Both the position numbers and the translations under genes were made by a program. The notes beneath the pieces are model-generated. The model was given only the letters and a program-made list of their open reading frames with translations, was not told the origin of the DNA and ran no database searches. Shown here one piece after another: positions 1 to 7,763 of a stretch of 28,203 nucleotides of DNA. The stretch comes from Lentisphaeria bacterium UBA7640 (GTDB lineage Bacteria > Verrucomicrobiota > Lentisphaeria > Victivallales > Victivallaceae): contig DLIO01000011.1 of the NCBI GenBank assembly GCA_002483765.1, positions 27,052 to 55,254 on the forward strand, in the 5' to 3' direction. The first letter of the stretch is position 1, and every line of letters begins with the position of its first letter.

Positions 1-27
1 CTTAAAGACCTTAAAGACCTTAACAAC
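1..27. repeat. 9-base tandem repeat at window edge
   Basis: The unit CTTAAAGAC occurs twice at 1-18, and a third copy at 19-27 matches at 7 of 9 bases. The array is cut by the window edge, so its true copy number is unknown. Read as codons from base 1 it encodes Leu-Lys-Asp repeats. The open frame then continues for 33 codons to a TGA at 100-102, so this may be the tail of a gene starting outside the window. No family is recognised in that tail. Confidence 0.5.
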
Positions 28-344
28 ATCTCGACCAGCGACGGCATCTCCTGGGAACGCGGAGCCCCAGCTCCGGCTTTGAAAACTCTATACCCTTTTT
101 GAAGATTTTTCCGCCTACGCAAAACACTTTTAGCGTCATAACACGATATGCGGACGCCACGCCATTCGGCATGGTTTCAGTGCCGCGCTCCATAACCGCA
201 ATAAACTGTGGGATTGATTGCTAAGATAATGTTGTCTGTGAGAAGCTAACACAGGTAGCAATGTCTATACTACCTTCAACTTTTCATTACCTAGTTCCGG
301 TCAGGCGGACTTGAGTATTAGTCGATATGTCAAAAAATAAACAA
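28..344. other. Gene-less stretch with a GC hairpin
   Basis: No convincing gene was found here. The one visible structure is a hairpin at 60-75 (CGGAGC, loop CCCA, GCTCCG), which lies inside the short open frame that enters from the left edge and stops at 100-102. There is no T-run behind it, so it is not an intrinsic terminator. Both strands of 103-344 are broken by stops and show no recognisable protein. Confidence 0.4.
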
Positions 345-375
345 TAAAAAAAGGAGGCCGAAGCCTCCTTTTTTT
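345..375 (-). terminator. Intrinsic terminator of the prepilin-like gene
   Basis: The stem is AAGGAGGC (351-358) pairing with GCCTCCTT (363-370) around the tetraloop CGAA. A-run and T-run flanks (345-352 and 369-375) extend the stem and supply a U-tract in either direction. It lies about 20 bases behind the stop of the minus-strand gene at 397-1041, so that is the likely user. The symmetry means it would also stop plus-strand transcription. Confidence 0.85.
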
Positions 376-396
376 ATATTGTAGTGTTAGCTAATA

Positions 397-1041
397 TTAT
401 TCTTCTCCTACTACTTCTGTGCTGCCCGAAACATTCGGGTGAATATAACTTGCACCGCGATTGGTTGCTACGTACCAATTTTCGGTATTACTCTTACTTT
501 TTTGAGCAAAACCTTCGACATGACCGTCATGAAACAGGATGTTACCATAATCGGCATGGTTCGTCCAAGGAGAAGCTTTGTTTTCATTAAATCGGTCAGC
601 AGCAATACCAGAGTCAGAATTACCATAAAGATCGCTTGATCCTTCGATCATGCCACCAGCAAAGGCATAACTGGTAACAGCTTGACCAGAACCAGCATTA
701 TCTTCATTCTTAGCAGTTGTGTTTATCAACGAGTCATTACCACTACCTTTTTCATGAGTAGTAGATGGACAGATATAAACACCGTAGTCTGTTAGATATT
801 CCTGCTCACGAATTATGTCGAGCCCCTCACCTTTTGCCGCGCCGCCTTCTGCTGGAAAACGATCTTTGTAATCCATGGCGTACTGCTTGATCGCGAGACC
901 AATCTGCTTGAGGTTAGAGGTACAGGAAATACGGCGGGCTTTTTCACGTGCTGCATTCAGCGCGGGAAGGAGCATGCCAGCGAGAATTGCGATGATCGCA
1001 ATTACAACCAAGAGTTCGATAAGAGTGAACTTCTTTTTCAT
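397..1041 (-). CDS. Prepilin-like secreted protein with H-X9-DG motif
   Basis: This 214-residue protein starts with a type IV prepilin/pseudopilin signal (residues 1-30, MKKKFTLIELLVV onward) that would form the hydrophobic helix. Residues 162-173 fit the carboxy-terminal H-X9-DG motif of prepilin-processing-associated proteins (His162, nine residues, Asp172-Gly173, within FHDGHVEGF). Such proteins are abundant in Lentisphaerae and Planctomycetes and are probably handled by a type II secretion or pilus-like system; the role of this one is unknown. The residue before the expected cleavage site is Lys rather than the usual Gly. The ATG has an AGGAG site a few bases upstream. A strong terminator follows, so the gene appears to be monocistronic, and it diverges from the kinase gene. 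Confidence 0.85.
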   Translation of the reverse strand: MKKKFTLIELLVVIAIIAILAGMLLPALNAAREKARRISCTSNLKQIGLAIKQYAMDYKDRFPAEGGAAKGEGLDIIREQEYLTDYGVYICPSTTHEKGSGNDSLINTTAKNEDNAGSGQAVTSYAFAGGMIEGSSDLYGNSDSGIAADRFNENKASPWTNHADYGNILFHDGHVEGFAQKSKSNTENWYVATNRGASYIHPNVSGSTEVVGEE

Positions 1042-1369
1042 TTTTTCTCCTAATTCGGTTTAGGTTTGTTATTAATCTCGTTACTGTCTACTTACGTTTC
1101 AACAATAACTTTCGATATTCTATAGTTTAGCAAGTTTTTGGGGCAAATGCAAATAGAAACAGCAGAAAGTTAGAGAAAAAACCATTTTTCTCGTTTTTTT
1201 TGCCATTATTGCTATTTGTGGCTTTAAAACAGATATATAGGGCATAGATTTACTAATAGATGTTTTGAGGGAAATAATAAATAACCTTGTACATCTGCAC
1301 TGTTCCGGTGAATGTTTTTTGTAAAGATAATTTCTTAACGACTCTTTGTTGTTAGTTATGGAGATGAAG
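1042..1369. other. Divergent intergenic region
   Basis: This is the 5' region between the minus-strand prepilin-like gene and the plus-strand kinase gene. It holds the AGGAG site of the former, a plus-strand terminator (1173-1201) and the GGAG site of the latter (1360-1363). A weak candidate plus-strand promoter, TTCAAC at 1098-1103 and TATAGT at 1121-1126 with a 17-base spacer, would start a transcript near 1133 that ends at the terminator. No clear kinase promoter was found after 1201. Confidence 0.4.
1173..1201 (+). terminator. Plus-strand intrinsic terminator without an upstream gene
   Basis: GAGAAAAA (1173-1180) pairs with TTTTTCTC (1185-1192) around ACCA and is followed by G and eight T (1194-1201). 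The T-run is only on the plus strand. The gene to the left is on the minus strand, so this hairpin would end either a short leader or small RNA starting near 1133, or transcription heading into the kinase gene. Confidence 0.6.
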
Positions 1370-2707
1370 ATGAGCAAAAGTAATGAACGGTATAGTTTTT
1401 GTCACTTGAAAAGTCTTGGCGATTATCAATTGATCCGTCCGCTGGGGATAGGGGGGATGGGTGAGGTTTATTTAGCCCGACGAGCTTCTGGGCAATTTAT
1501 TGCGCTAAAATTATTGTTACCCACGTTGGCCAATAATCGTCGGCATATTGAACTGTTTTTGAAGGAGATCGCACTGCTAAGGGAAATTAAACATCCTGGT
1601 ATTGTTTGTGTTCTTGACGCGGGAGTGCAGGATGATGTTTGTTTCTTCGCGATGGATTATATTGATGGACATGATTTAACCGCATTAATCAATGCCGAGG
1701 TGGTCAGTGAAGCGGCGGCGCTGAAGATAACTCGGGGAACTGCGATTATTTTAAAAGATGTTTTCAATGATTATCAAGTTATTCACCGCGATATAAAACC
1801 AGAGAATATTATGATTACTCCTGACGGTGGGGTTCATCTGCTCGATTTTGGTTTGTCGCTGGCTCTGAGTAGCGACAATGAATACCAATGTCGCGGTATC
1901 GGCACGGTACAGTTTTCGCCGCCGGAACAGATCGCCGGCGATACGGTGGATCTGAGAGCGGATATTTACTCTCTTGGCGTAACTTTATTTCAACTCTTGA
2001 CCAAACATTTCCCTTATGATGGTGAAGTAGAGGAAATTCGAGCCGCGCATCTGAATGAACCCGTGCCGGATCCACGCAGTTACCGGCAGGAGATTTCACC
2101 TTTTACAGTTGAAGTTATTAAACGCATGATGGCGAAAGATCCTGACGAGCGTTATCAAAGTTGGAATGAAATTATTATGGTATGCGATAAAGTGTTGAGA
2201 GAATTGTCACAAAAAAAATATTTTGCAAATCTTGCTTTGCCTGGCTTGAAGAAAAATCTTGTTGCATTGTTATTGGCTTTAATTGCGCTGCTTGGTTTGG
2301 TACTTTACAGTCGTGTCGAAGCGGCGCGTAAAAGAGTAGAGCGTGATTCTGCTAGATTGTTAAAGAGTGTTGAAAATATGCCAGAAGATGATTGTCAGCG
2401 AAAATTGGAGGCTTTGAATCAATTACCTCCCGATATGTCAAAAAAATATTTGCTGGCGGTGGCGGAAGCCAAGAAGATTTTGAAAGGAAGAATTGCCGAG
2501 CGCAAAAGGCGGGAACAAGCCGTTGCGATTGAAAATGCGCTGAGGGAGATCCGGCATCAGTCATATATTTTTGAACAACAAAAACAGTGGGTGGAGGCTC
2601 AGCGTTTTTGGCAATCGCAGCTAGAGCACCACGAATTTAAGCACGAAAGCCGTTTTGTTACAGAAGTAACGCGCTATTTGGATTTCATAAAACAACAATC
2701 AAAATAG
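1370..2707 (+). CDS. Membrane-anchored PknB-type Ser/Thr protein kinase
   Basis: This is a 445-residue Hanks-type kinase. It shows the glycine loop GIGGMGEV (about 26-33), the ATP-binding Lys47 in ALKLLL, the catalytic loop HRDIKPEN (His139-Arg140-Asp141), the metal-binding DFG (Asp159), a GTVQFSPPEQ substrate-binding segment and ADIYSLGV of subdomain IX. All catalytic residues are intact, so it should be active. One transmembrane segment lies near residues 293-315, followed by about 130 Lys/Arg/Glu-rich, probably helical residues that would be outside the cytoplasm; no PASTA repeats are present. The ATG at 1370 was chosen because GGAG at 1360-1363 sits six bases before it; an in-frame TTG at 1346 and ATGs at 1358 and 1364 are alternatives. 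It converges on the DUF4404-like gene with a 10-base gap. Its substrate is unknown. Confidence 0.93.
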   Translation: MSKSNERYSFCHLKSLGDYQLIRPLGIGGMGEVYLARRASGQFIALKLLLPTLANNRRHIELFLKEIALLREIKHPGIVCVLDAGVQDDVCFFAMDYIDGHDLTALINAEVVSEAAALKITRGTAIILKDVFNDYQVIHRDIKPENIMITPDGGVHLLDFGLSLALSSDNEYQCRGIGTVQFSPPEQIAGDTVDLRADIYSLGVTLFQLLTKHFPYDGEVEEIRAAHLNEPVPDPRSYRQEISPFTVEVIKRMMAKDPDERYQSWNEIIMVCDKVLRELSQKKYFANLALPGLKKNLVALLLALIALLGLVLYSRVEAARKRVERDSARLLKSVENMPEDDCQRKLEALNQLPPDMSKKYLLAVAEAKKILKGRIAERKRREQAVAIENALREIRHQSYIFEQQKQWVEAQRFWQSQLEHHEFKHESRFVTEVTRYLDFIKQQSK

Positions 2708-2717
2708 CGCGTTTTAG

Positions 2718-2957
2718 TTATACGCCGATTCCCGATAACATAATGCTGATACGATTGATAATTCCAGCAACTTCCGGATGACTTGCTTCAAATTCATGAA
2801 CGAGACCTTTGAAAGTTTTTTCCGATTTTTTTAGTTCCGCGGTTTCAGTTTTCAACATCTCCTGAAGCATTCTATTGAGCTCAAGTTTGCGTTCGTCACT
2901 GATATCAGCGGCCTGGTTTATCGTGTCTTTCAATTCGCGTAGATCATTCTTTATCAT
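2718..2957 (-). CDS. DUF4404-like small protein
   Basis: A 79-residue acidic, helical protein. Its carboxy end (FEASHPEVAGIINRISIMLSGIGV, given in two parts: FEASHPEVAGII then NRISIMLSGIGV) resembles the conserved FEASHP...LxxIxxxLxxxGI ending of the DUF4404 family, and the amino-terminal half is a heptad-like helix (LRELKDTINQA). Function is unknown for the family. The ATG at 2957 is preferred over the one six bases upstream because AGGA lies five bases before it. It ends 10 bases from the kinase stop on the opposite strand. The cysteine-rich lipoprotein gene lies upstream on the same strand and may be cotranscribed; the gap is 55 bases with no terminator seen. Confidence 0.7.
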   Translation of the reverse strand: MIKNDLRELKDTINQAADISDERKLELNRMLQEMLKTETAELKKSEKTFKGLVHEFEASHPEVAGIINRISIMLSGIGV

Positions 2958-3012
2958 AAGCATCCTGTTTTAACGGGCGACGTTTAGTATTCAATTTTAA
3001 CGATTATGGGCC

Positions 3013-3234
3013 TTATTTAGCTTTGCAACATTTGCCGTCAGTGCCTTTACAATTAGGGCACTTGGCGCACTTGGCCATCTCTTTCTGACTACATTCAGTG
3101 TCGTCAGCCTGGGCCGCAACACAGCTGTTATCTCCGGCAAATGGGCATTCGGACTTCGATGCGCAGCAATTGCATCCAGCAACAGCAAACATCAATGCTG
3201 CGGCTCCAAAAAAGGAAAACAAAAAAGTCTTCAT
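3013..3234 (-). CDS. Small cysteine-rich lipoprotein
   Basis: A 73-residue protein with a lipoprotein signal peptide: Lys2, hydrophobic residues 4-19 and the lipobox Val-Ala-Gly-Cys ending at Cys21. The whole protein has 11 cysteines, ten of them after the lipid-bearing one. They include Cys23-Cys24, a CxxCxxC cluster at 56, 59 and 62, and Cys69-Cys70. The mature part is rich in Lys, Asp and Gly and would be anchored to a membrane facing the periplasm. The pattern suggests metal binding or a disulfide-knotted peptide, but no family is recognised. AGGAG lies ten bases before the ATG, and a good promoter lies upstream (3298-3325), giving a leader of about 57 bases with a small hairpin (3270-3284). 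Confidence 0.75.
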   Translation of the reverse strand: MKTFLFSFFGAAALMFAVAGCNCCASKSECPFAGDNSCVAAQADDTECSQKEMAKCAKCPNCKGTDGKCCKAK

Positions 3235-3297
3235 TTGTTATTTCTCCTGTTAGAAGTTAAGTTGTGTCAATAGTCTCGAACTATCAACACCTAAGAT

Positions 3298-3325
3298 AGT
3301 ATAATCAACATATATTAAAAATCAA
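3298..3325 (-). promoter_or_regulatory. Promoter of the cysteine-rich lipoprotein gene
   Basis: Read on the minus strand: TTGATT (3320-3325), a 16-base spacer and TATACT (3298-3303). These match the sigma-70 consensus at 4 of 6 and 5 of 6 positions. Transcription would start near 3291. Confidence 0.55.
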
Positions 3326-3344
3326 ACACTATTATTGCCGGACT

Positions 3345-3364
3345 AAAATAGAAATTACTATTTT
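3345..3364 (-). terminator. Weak AT-rich hairpin behind the EamA gene
   Basis: AAAATAG (3345-3351) and CTATTTT (3358-3364) form a 7-base stem with a 6-base loop, about 10 bases beyond the stop of the minus-strand permease gene. It is AT-rich and therefore a weak terminator candidate. Confidence 0.4.
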
Positions 3365-3372
3365 TAAGGAAT

Positions 3373-4350
3373 CTAGTTTTTCTCATTAGTATGATTTAGA
3401 ATTGTTCCAGCAGGGATACTGAGTGTCTTTTCACGCCGAGCTCGCGACGTGACTAAAACGCCGCCAATGACCAGTAATGCACCAACAATCTTCAGTCCGT
3501 TAAGATGTTCACCCAGAATGATCCAAGCCATAATTAATACCAACATTGGAGTCAGGTACTGCATGACGCTGACGATATTCAGACTAATTCGCGCTAAAGC
3601 GGCGTTCCAGGCATAAAAACCAATGGCAGTCGGGAAAATACCCAAATACAAAATTAACCAGCGCGCTGAAGTGTCAGAAGGGAATGAACCCAAATTTCCT
3701 CTCAAGAGATCGATCATAGAAAGTAATAAGGCAGCGAACAGCATTGACCACGCGGTAATCGCCATATCGTGATGTTTTTTCATTATTCCCTTGGCTAGAA
3801 TAGCACCAATAGCCCAACATAATTCGGAACCGAAAACGAGCAAATCGCCACGGAAGCTTTGTAGTGAATAATTCCAGCCGCCAAGGCTAATAACCCCAAT
3901 CACTATCATACAACCGGTCGTGCTAATCACTAGCCCAATCAACTGGAAACGATTGATTTTTTCACCGATGAACAATCCCAGCAACATAATCAACACTGGT
4001 GAACTGGACATAATCATTGAAGAATTTATAGCGGTAGTGAAACGTTGCCCCCAGAATAGTAGCACGCTCATCCCGACGACTGAAAACAGGCTGAGCAATA
4101 TAACCTGAACGAAGTCACGTAATTCCAAGACAAATAGTTGTTTCCGATATTTAACGAGACAGATCGCGAATAAAATTATTCCACCGATTGAAAAACGCCA
4201 GCGCGAAAGGCTCACCGGATCAATCCTGGCGTTTTCATCGCTCATCAGTGAACGGCTGACAATATACACTGTAGCCCAGAGAAACGCCGATAAGAATGAC
4301 CAAAAAATCCCCCAGCGGTAATTATTAATAGATTTTCTGTCCAAAGTCAA
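3373..4350 (-). CDS. EamA-family (DMT superfamily) permease
   Basis: A 325-residue inner-membrane protein with two EamA repeats and about ten transmembrane helices. The first repeat begins FWSFLSAFLWATVYIVSRSL and the second contains LCWAIGAILAKGIM. The ending, LGEHLNGLKIVGALLVIGGVLV, matches the typical last helices (LGEHLNG then LKIVGALLVIGGV). Members export amino acids or other metabolites; the substrate here cannot be predicted. The start is a TTG at 4350 with AGGG four bases upstream. That site overlaps the mfd stop codon, and the genes are only eight bases apart, so translation is probably coupled. No ATG occurs early enough to include the first helix. Confidence 0.88.
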   Translation of the reverse strand: MTLDRKSINNYRWGIFWSFLSAFLWATVYIVSRSLMSDENARIDPVSLSRWRFSIGGIILFAICLVKYRKQLFVLELRDFVQVILLSLFSVVGMSVLLFWGQRFTTAINSSMIMSSSPVLIMLLGLFIGEKINRFQLIGLVISTTGCMIVIGVISLGGWNYSLQSFRGDLLVFGSELCWAIGAILAKGIMKKHHDMAITAWSMLFAALLLSMIDLLRGNLGSFPSDTSARWLILYLGIFPTAIGFYAWNAALARISLNIVSVMQYLTPMLVLIMAWIILGEHLNGLKIVGALLVIGGVLVTSRARREKTLSIPAGTILNHTNEKN

Positions 4351-4358
4351 TGTTCCCT

Positions 4359-7300
4359 TTATGATTTGCTGTTTTTGGGATAGTTAATGTTGATTTTTTC
4401 GCTCAGTTGATAGAGCTGATCTAGTTGTACTGTCGGCGGATCTTTATGACTTATGACTGGAATGATCCCATTTAGTTTGAAAATATTCCGGTCGTGTCTA
4501 ATGATTACAAGGCTTTTTTTGACGCTAATTGAAGTGTAGCCGGCTCGCGCAGCGGCAATGCGAATGCGATTAAGTTTTAAAATATGAATGACTTGTGGTG
4601 GCATTTTTCCGAAGCGATCTTCAAGCTCTTCCTCAAAACTGGTGAGCTGTTTTTGTTCGGTGAAGGCCGCTAAACGGCGATAAGCGTCCATCCGTAAGCG
4701 TTCCGAAACGATATAATCAGGTGGAAATCCGAGTGGGAGAAGTTCTGGCGGAGCTTTATGAGCGAAGCAGATAAAATCAATGTCGAATTCAACGGAGGGC
4801 AACATTCCTGATTCGGTGCCGCCTTCCATTCTGATAATAGTTTGGCGCAGTAGTCGGCAATAGAGTTCGAAACCGATACTATTGATATGACCGCTCTGTT
4901 CAGCACCCAAAAGGTTGCCCGAACCGCGGATTTCCAGATCGCGCATAGCCAAACGGAATCCCGCGCCAAGATGCGAATAGCGCCGGATGGCGGCGATACG
5001 TTTTCGCGCATCATCAGTCAGAATCCCGTCTTTTGGCAAAAGCAAATAAGCGTAGGCTTGACGGTTCCAGCGCCCAACACGACCGCGAAGCTGATAGAGT
5101 TCCGCTAGCCCGAAGCGATCTGCGCGTTCAATGATGATGGTATTGGCGTTTGGTACATCCAGTCCCGATTCGATGATCGTGGTGGAGATTAAAACGTCGA
5201 TGTTGCCGGATAGAAACTCAGACATGATTAGTTCAAGTTCGTCCGCATCCATTTGACCGTGACCTACTGCAAAACGCACTTTCGGCATCATTTTTTCGAG
5301 TTTATCGAGGACGCCGTGTATGGTTTTAACGCGATTATGAATGTAGTAAACCTGACCGCCACGCTGAACTTCACGGAGAATGGCTTCGTTGACAGTAGCG
5401 CTATCATCTGCTGAAATGGCGGTTTGCACTGGCAAGCGTAGGCCGGGCGCGGTGATAATAGTGCTGAGGTCGCGAACGCCAGTCATCGCCATGTAAAGCG
5501 TACGTGGAATCGGAGTGGCGGACATGGTTAAAATATCTACTTCGGCACGGAAACGCTTGAGTCGTTCTTTGTGTTTAACTCCGAAACGCTGTTCCTCATC
5601 AATGACCACTAGGCCGAGTTGATGGAATTTAACATCGCTACCGAGCAGGCGATGTGTCCCGATAATGATATCAATGCCACCGACGGCGATTCGTTTAAGA
5701 ATTTCAGTTTGTTCTTTAGGAGAACGAAAACGGCTGAGCATTTCAATCATATAGGGATATTTGGCAAAACGTTCTCTAAAACTGTAGTAATGTTGTTGAG
5801 CGAGAATCGTCGTGGGAACTAAAATCGCAACCTGATAGCCGGAGCGAACAGCTTTGAACGCGGCACGAATTGCAACTTCGGTTTTTCCATAGCCGACATC
5901 GCCGCAGAGCAAGCGATCCATCGGTCGCGATTTGGACATATCGGCTTTGATTTCAGCTGTGGCCTTAATTTGGTCTGGAGTATCGTCAAATGGGAATGAA
6001 TCCTCGAAAATACGTTGATCGAGGTCATCTTCCGGATATTCAATACCCTGCGAAGCGTTACGCATTGCAGACAAACGCAGCATATCGGCGGCAAATTCCT
6101 GAATTCCTTTTTGCGCTTTCAACTTGGTTTCATTCCAGCGTTTGCCAGTCAAACTATTCAGCGACACGGCGTGTCGGGCGCCAACGTAACGACTGACCAA
6201 TCCCGCCTGCCAAATCGGCACATAAATCATCGCGCCTTCACGATACTCCATAACGATTAGTTCGCGGCTGATTCCGTTGTGTTTCATTTCACGAATGCCA
6301 CGAAAGATACCGATGCCGTACATCAGATGAACGGCGTGATCACCTTCGGCGAGGTCGGTAATAGCGGCGGCTTCATCTTCGGGGCGCGGTTCCAATGTTT
6401 TCCCTCTGGTCATCGGCATGGTGTCGGGGCGTTTAAAAATGTTCCCAGTGAACAACTCTTTTTCAGTCAGAAATACCATTTTTAAGGATGGAAAAATTAA
6501 ACCATCAGGCAATTTTGCGGAATCTTGGGTGATTTTTTTGGGCGATATCTGGTATTCGGAACACCACTTTTCGATATGTTCTGGGGTCGAGTCATCAAGT
6601 CCGAGCATAACGATTTGATAATCGGAATCGAGCCATTGGCGGATTTGGTCAGCAATCAGACTGCGCAAGATATCCATACCGCTACCGCGCAACTCTTCAG
6701 ATAGCGATTTTCGCAGGTGTTCGGTTGCCGGATAACATTTCGCTGGCGAACTGCCGTCAGGAGCTTCGGAGCTGATACTGAACAGTTTGTAGAGTTTTGG
6801 GGTTGCATTGATCGCTTCAAAACGGTCCAAATGGAGTTCAGCACCGAAGGCATTCAGGCGTTCGCGACATTGTTCAGGATAAACCAGAATGTTTTCAGCG
6901 CCCAGACGTTCTCCGTAGCTGAAAAAATCAGCGCCGCTGGTTTCTAGTTCTGTCTGCATTCCTGCGCGTGGAATAATTCGATATTCATCAATTTCCTGTA
7001 GCGAGCGCTGGGTATCTGGCGCAAATTTACGGATTGAATCAATGGTGTCGCCCCAGAATTCAAGCCGCGCCGGATAATCGTAAGCGGGCGAAAAAATATC
7101 AATAATCCCGCCGCGCCGAGAAAATTCACCTTTGGCGCTGACCTCCATCTCATCATCATAATCAAGTTCAACCAGTTTTGTTAAAAGTTGATTGAAATTA
7201 ATAGTTTCGCCGCATTTTAGAATAATTTCTTTGCCAAGAATATCATCGGGTGGCGGCGCTGGCGCGGTAAAAGATTGCGCGGAACCGATGACCAAATTGA

Positions 7301-7619
7301 ATGGTTTGCATAAAGTTTCATATAGTGTTCGGGCTCGCTCTGACTCGTTTTCAGGAATGAACCGTCCCTGTTCCAGGGTTTCTGGAAGATAGAGGATTTT
7401 TAAGTTTAGATTAAATTCCTGATTCCAGTTTTGAACCGTGAAAAAAGCGCGTTCTGCGAGTGTGGCAACGGGAAAAACGGCAAAGTAAGGACGTTTCGCG
7501 CCGCCTTTGATGATGCGTAACAATAGCGGAGCGATGGCTGATTCGTCAACGGCAGAAAATGCCGTGGCTTCTGGCGGGCTGCTAAGCCAGCCGGTAATTT
7601 TATTGCGCCATGAATTCAT
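4359..7619 (-). CDS. mfd: Transcription-repair coupling factor Mfd
   Basis: This 1086-residue protein displaces stalled RNA polymerase from DNA lesions using ATP and recruits UvrA. Domains in order: a UvrB-like amino-terminal module (about 1-320); the RNA polymerase interaction domain of the CarD/CdnL/TRCF type (about 425-485, GDHAVHLMYGIGIFRGI); helicase domain 1 with Walker A GDVGYGKTE (about 572-580) and the DEEQ box in VVIDEEQRFG (about 673); helicase domain 2 with the RGRVGR motif; and the carboxy-terminal TRCF domain. Motifs are intact and the length is near that of E. coli Mfd (1148), slightly shorter. No Shine-Dalgarno sequence precedes the ATG; a near-consensus promoter would place the RNA 5' end at the start codon. 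The permease gene follows after eight bases. Confidence 0.97.
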   Translation of the reverse strand: MNSWRNKITGWLSSPPEATAFSAVDESAIAPLLLRIIKGGAKRPYFAVFPVATLAERAFFTVQNWNQEFNLNLKILYLPETLEQGRFIPENESERARTLYETLCKPFNLVIGSAQSFTAPAPPPDDILGKEIILKCGETINFNQLLTKLVELDYDDEMEVSAKGEFSRRGGIIDIFSPAYDYPARLEFWGDTIDSIRKFAPDTQRSLQEIDEYRIIPRAGMQTELETSGADFFSYGERLGAENILVYPEQCRERLNAFGAELHLDRFEAINATPKLYKLFSISSEAPDGSSPAKCYPATEHLRKSLSEELRGSGMDILRSLIADQIRQWLDSDYQIVMLGLDDSTPEHIEKWCSEYQISPKKITQDSAKLPDGLIFPSLKMVFLTEKELFTGNIFKRPDTMPMTRGKTLEPRPEDEAAAITDLAEGDHAVHLMYGIGIFRGIREMKHNGISRELIVMEYREGAMIYVPIWQAGLVSRYVGARHAVSLNSLTGKRWNETKLKAQKGIQEFAADMLRLSAMRNASQGIEYPEDDLDQRIFEDSFPFDDTPDQIKATAEIKADMSKSRPMDRLLCGDVGYGKTEVAIRAAFKAVRSGYQVAILVPTTILAQQHYYSFRERFAKYPYMIEMLSRFRSPKEQTEILKRIAVGGIDIIIGTHRLLGSDVKFHQLGLVVIDEEQRFGVKHKERLKRFRAEVDILTMSATPIPRTLYMAMTGVRDLSTIITAPGLRLPVQTAISADDSATVNEAILREVQRGGQVYYIHNRVKTIHGVLDKLEKMMPKVRFAVGHGQMDADELELIMSEFLSGNIDVLISTTIIESGLDVPNANTIIIERADRFGLAELYQLRGRVGRWNRQAYAYLLLPKDGILTDDARKRIAAIRRYSHLGAGFRLAMRDLEIRGSGNLLGAEQSGHINSIGFELYCRLLRQTIIRMEGGTESGMLPSVEFDIDFICFAHKAPPELLPLGFPPDYIVSERLRMDAYRRLAAFTEQKQLTSFEEELEDRFGKMPPQVIHILKLNRIRIAAARAGYTSISVKKSLVIIRHDRNIFKLNGIIPVISHKDPPTVQLDQLYQLSEKININYPKNSKS

Positions 7620-7625
7620 TTTGAT

Positions 7626-7653
7626 ATTATAGCCGAAGATTGCATATCGGCAA
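7626..7653 (-). promoter_or_regulatory. Promoter of mfd, predicting a leaderless message
   Basis: On the minus strand: TTGCCG (7648-7653), a 16-base spacer and a perfect TATAAT (7626-7631). Six bases separate the -10 element from the ATG at 7619, so the A of the start codon is the expected first transcribed base. Confidence 0.6.
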
Positions 7654-7725
7654 CCCAGTATTTATAAAAACCTTAAAAGATCAGGATTCATCAACTATCA
7701 TAAATAGTTCGTAACTTTGTTTTCT

Positions 7726-7756
7726 AATTCATGCGCGCATAATGCGCGCGCTAATT
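7726..7756. repeat. 31-base dispersed palindrome, copy 1
   Basis: A near-palindrome of 15-base arms around a central A. This copy is the most diverged, with changes in the outer arm positions (ATGCGCGCAT, AATGCGCGCG core). It lies seven bases beyond the ispH stop and is bounded by TAATT on both sides. The same 31 bases recur at 15421, 25216 and 26203. Confidence 0.85.
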
Positions 7757-7763
7757 CAGATTG

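Noticed and set aside
7726..7756. The CG-rich palindromes as simple intrinsic terminators
   Set aside because: None of the four copies is followed by a T-run on either strand, and the sequence is conserved base by base, which terminators do not require.
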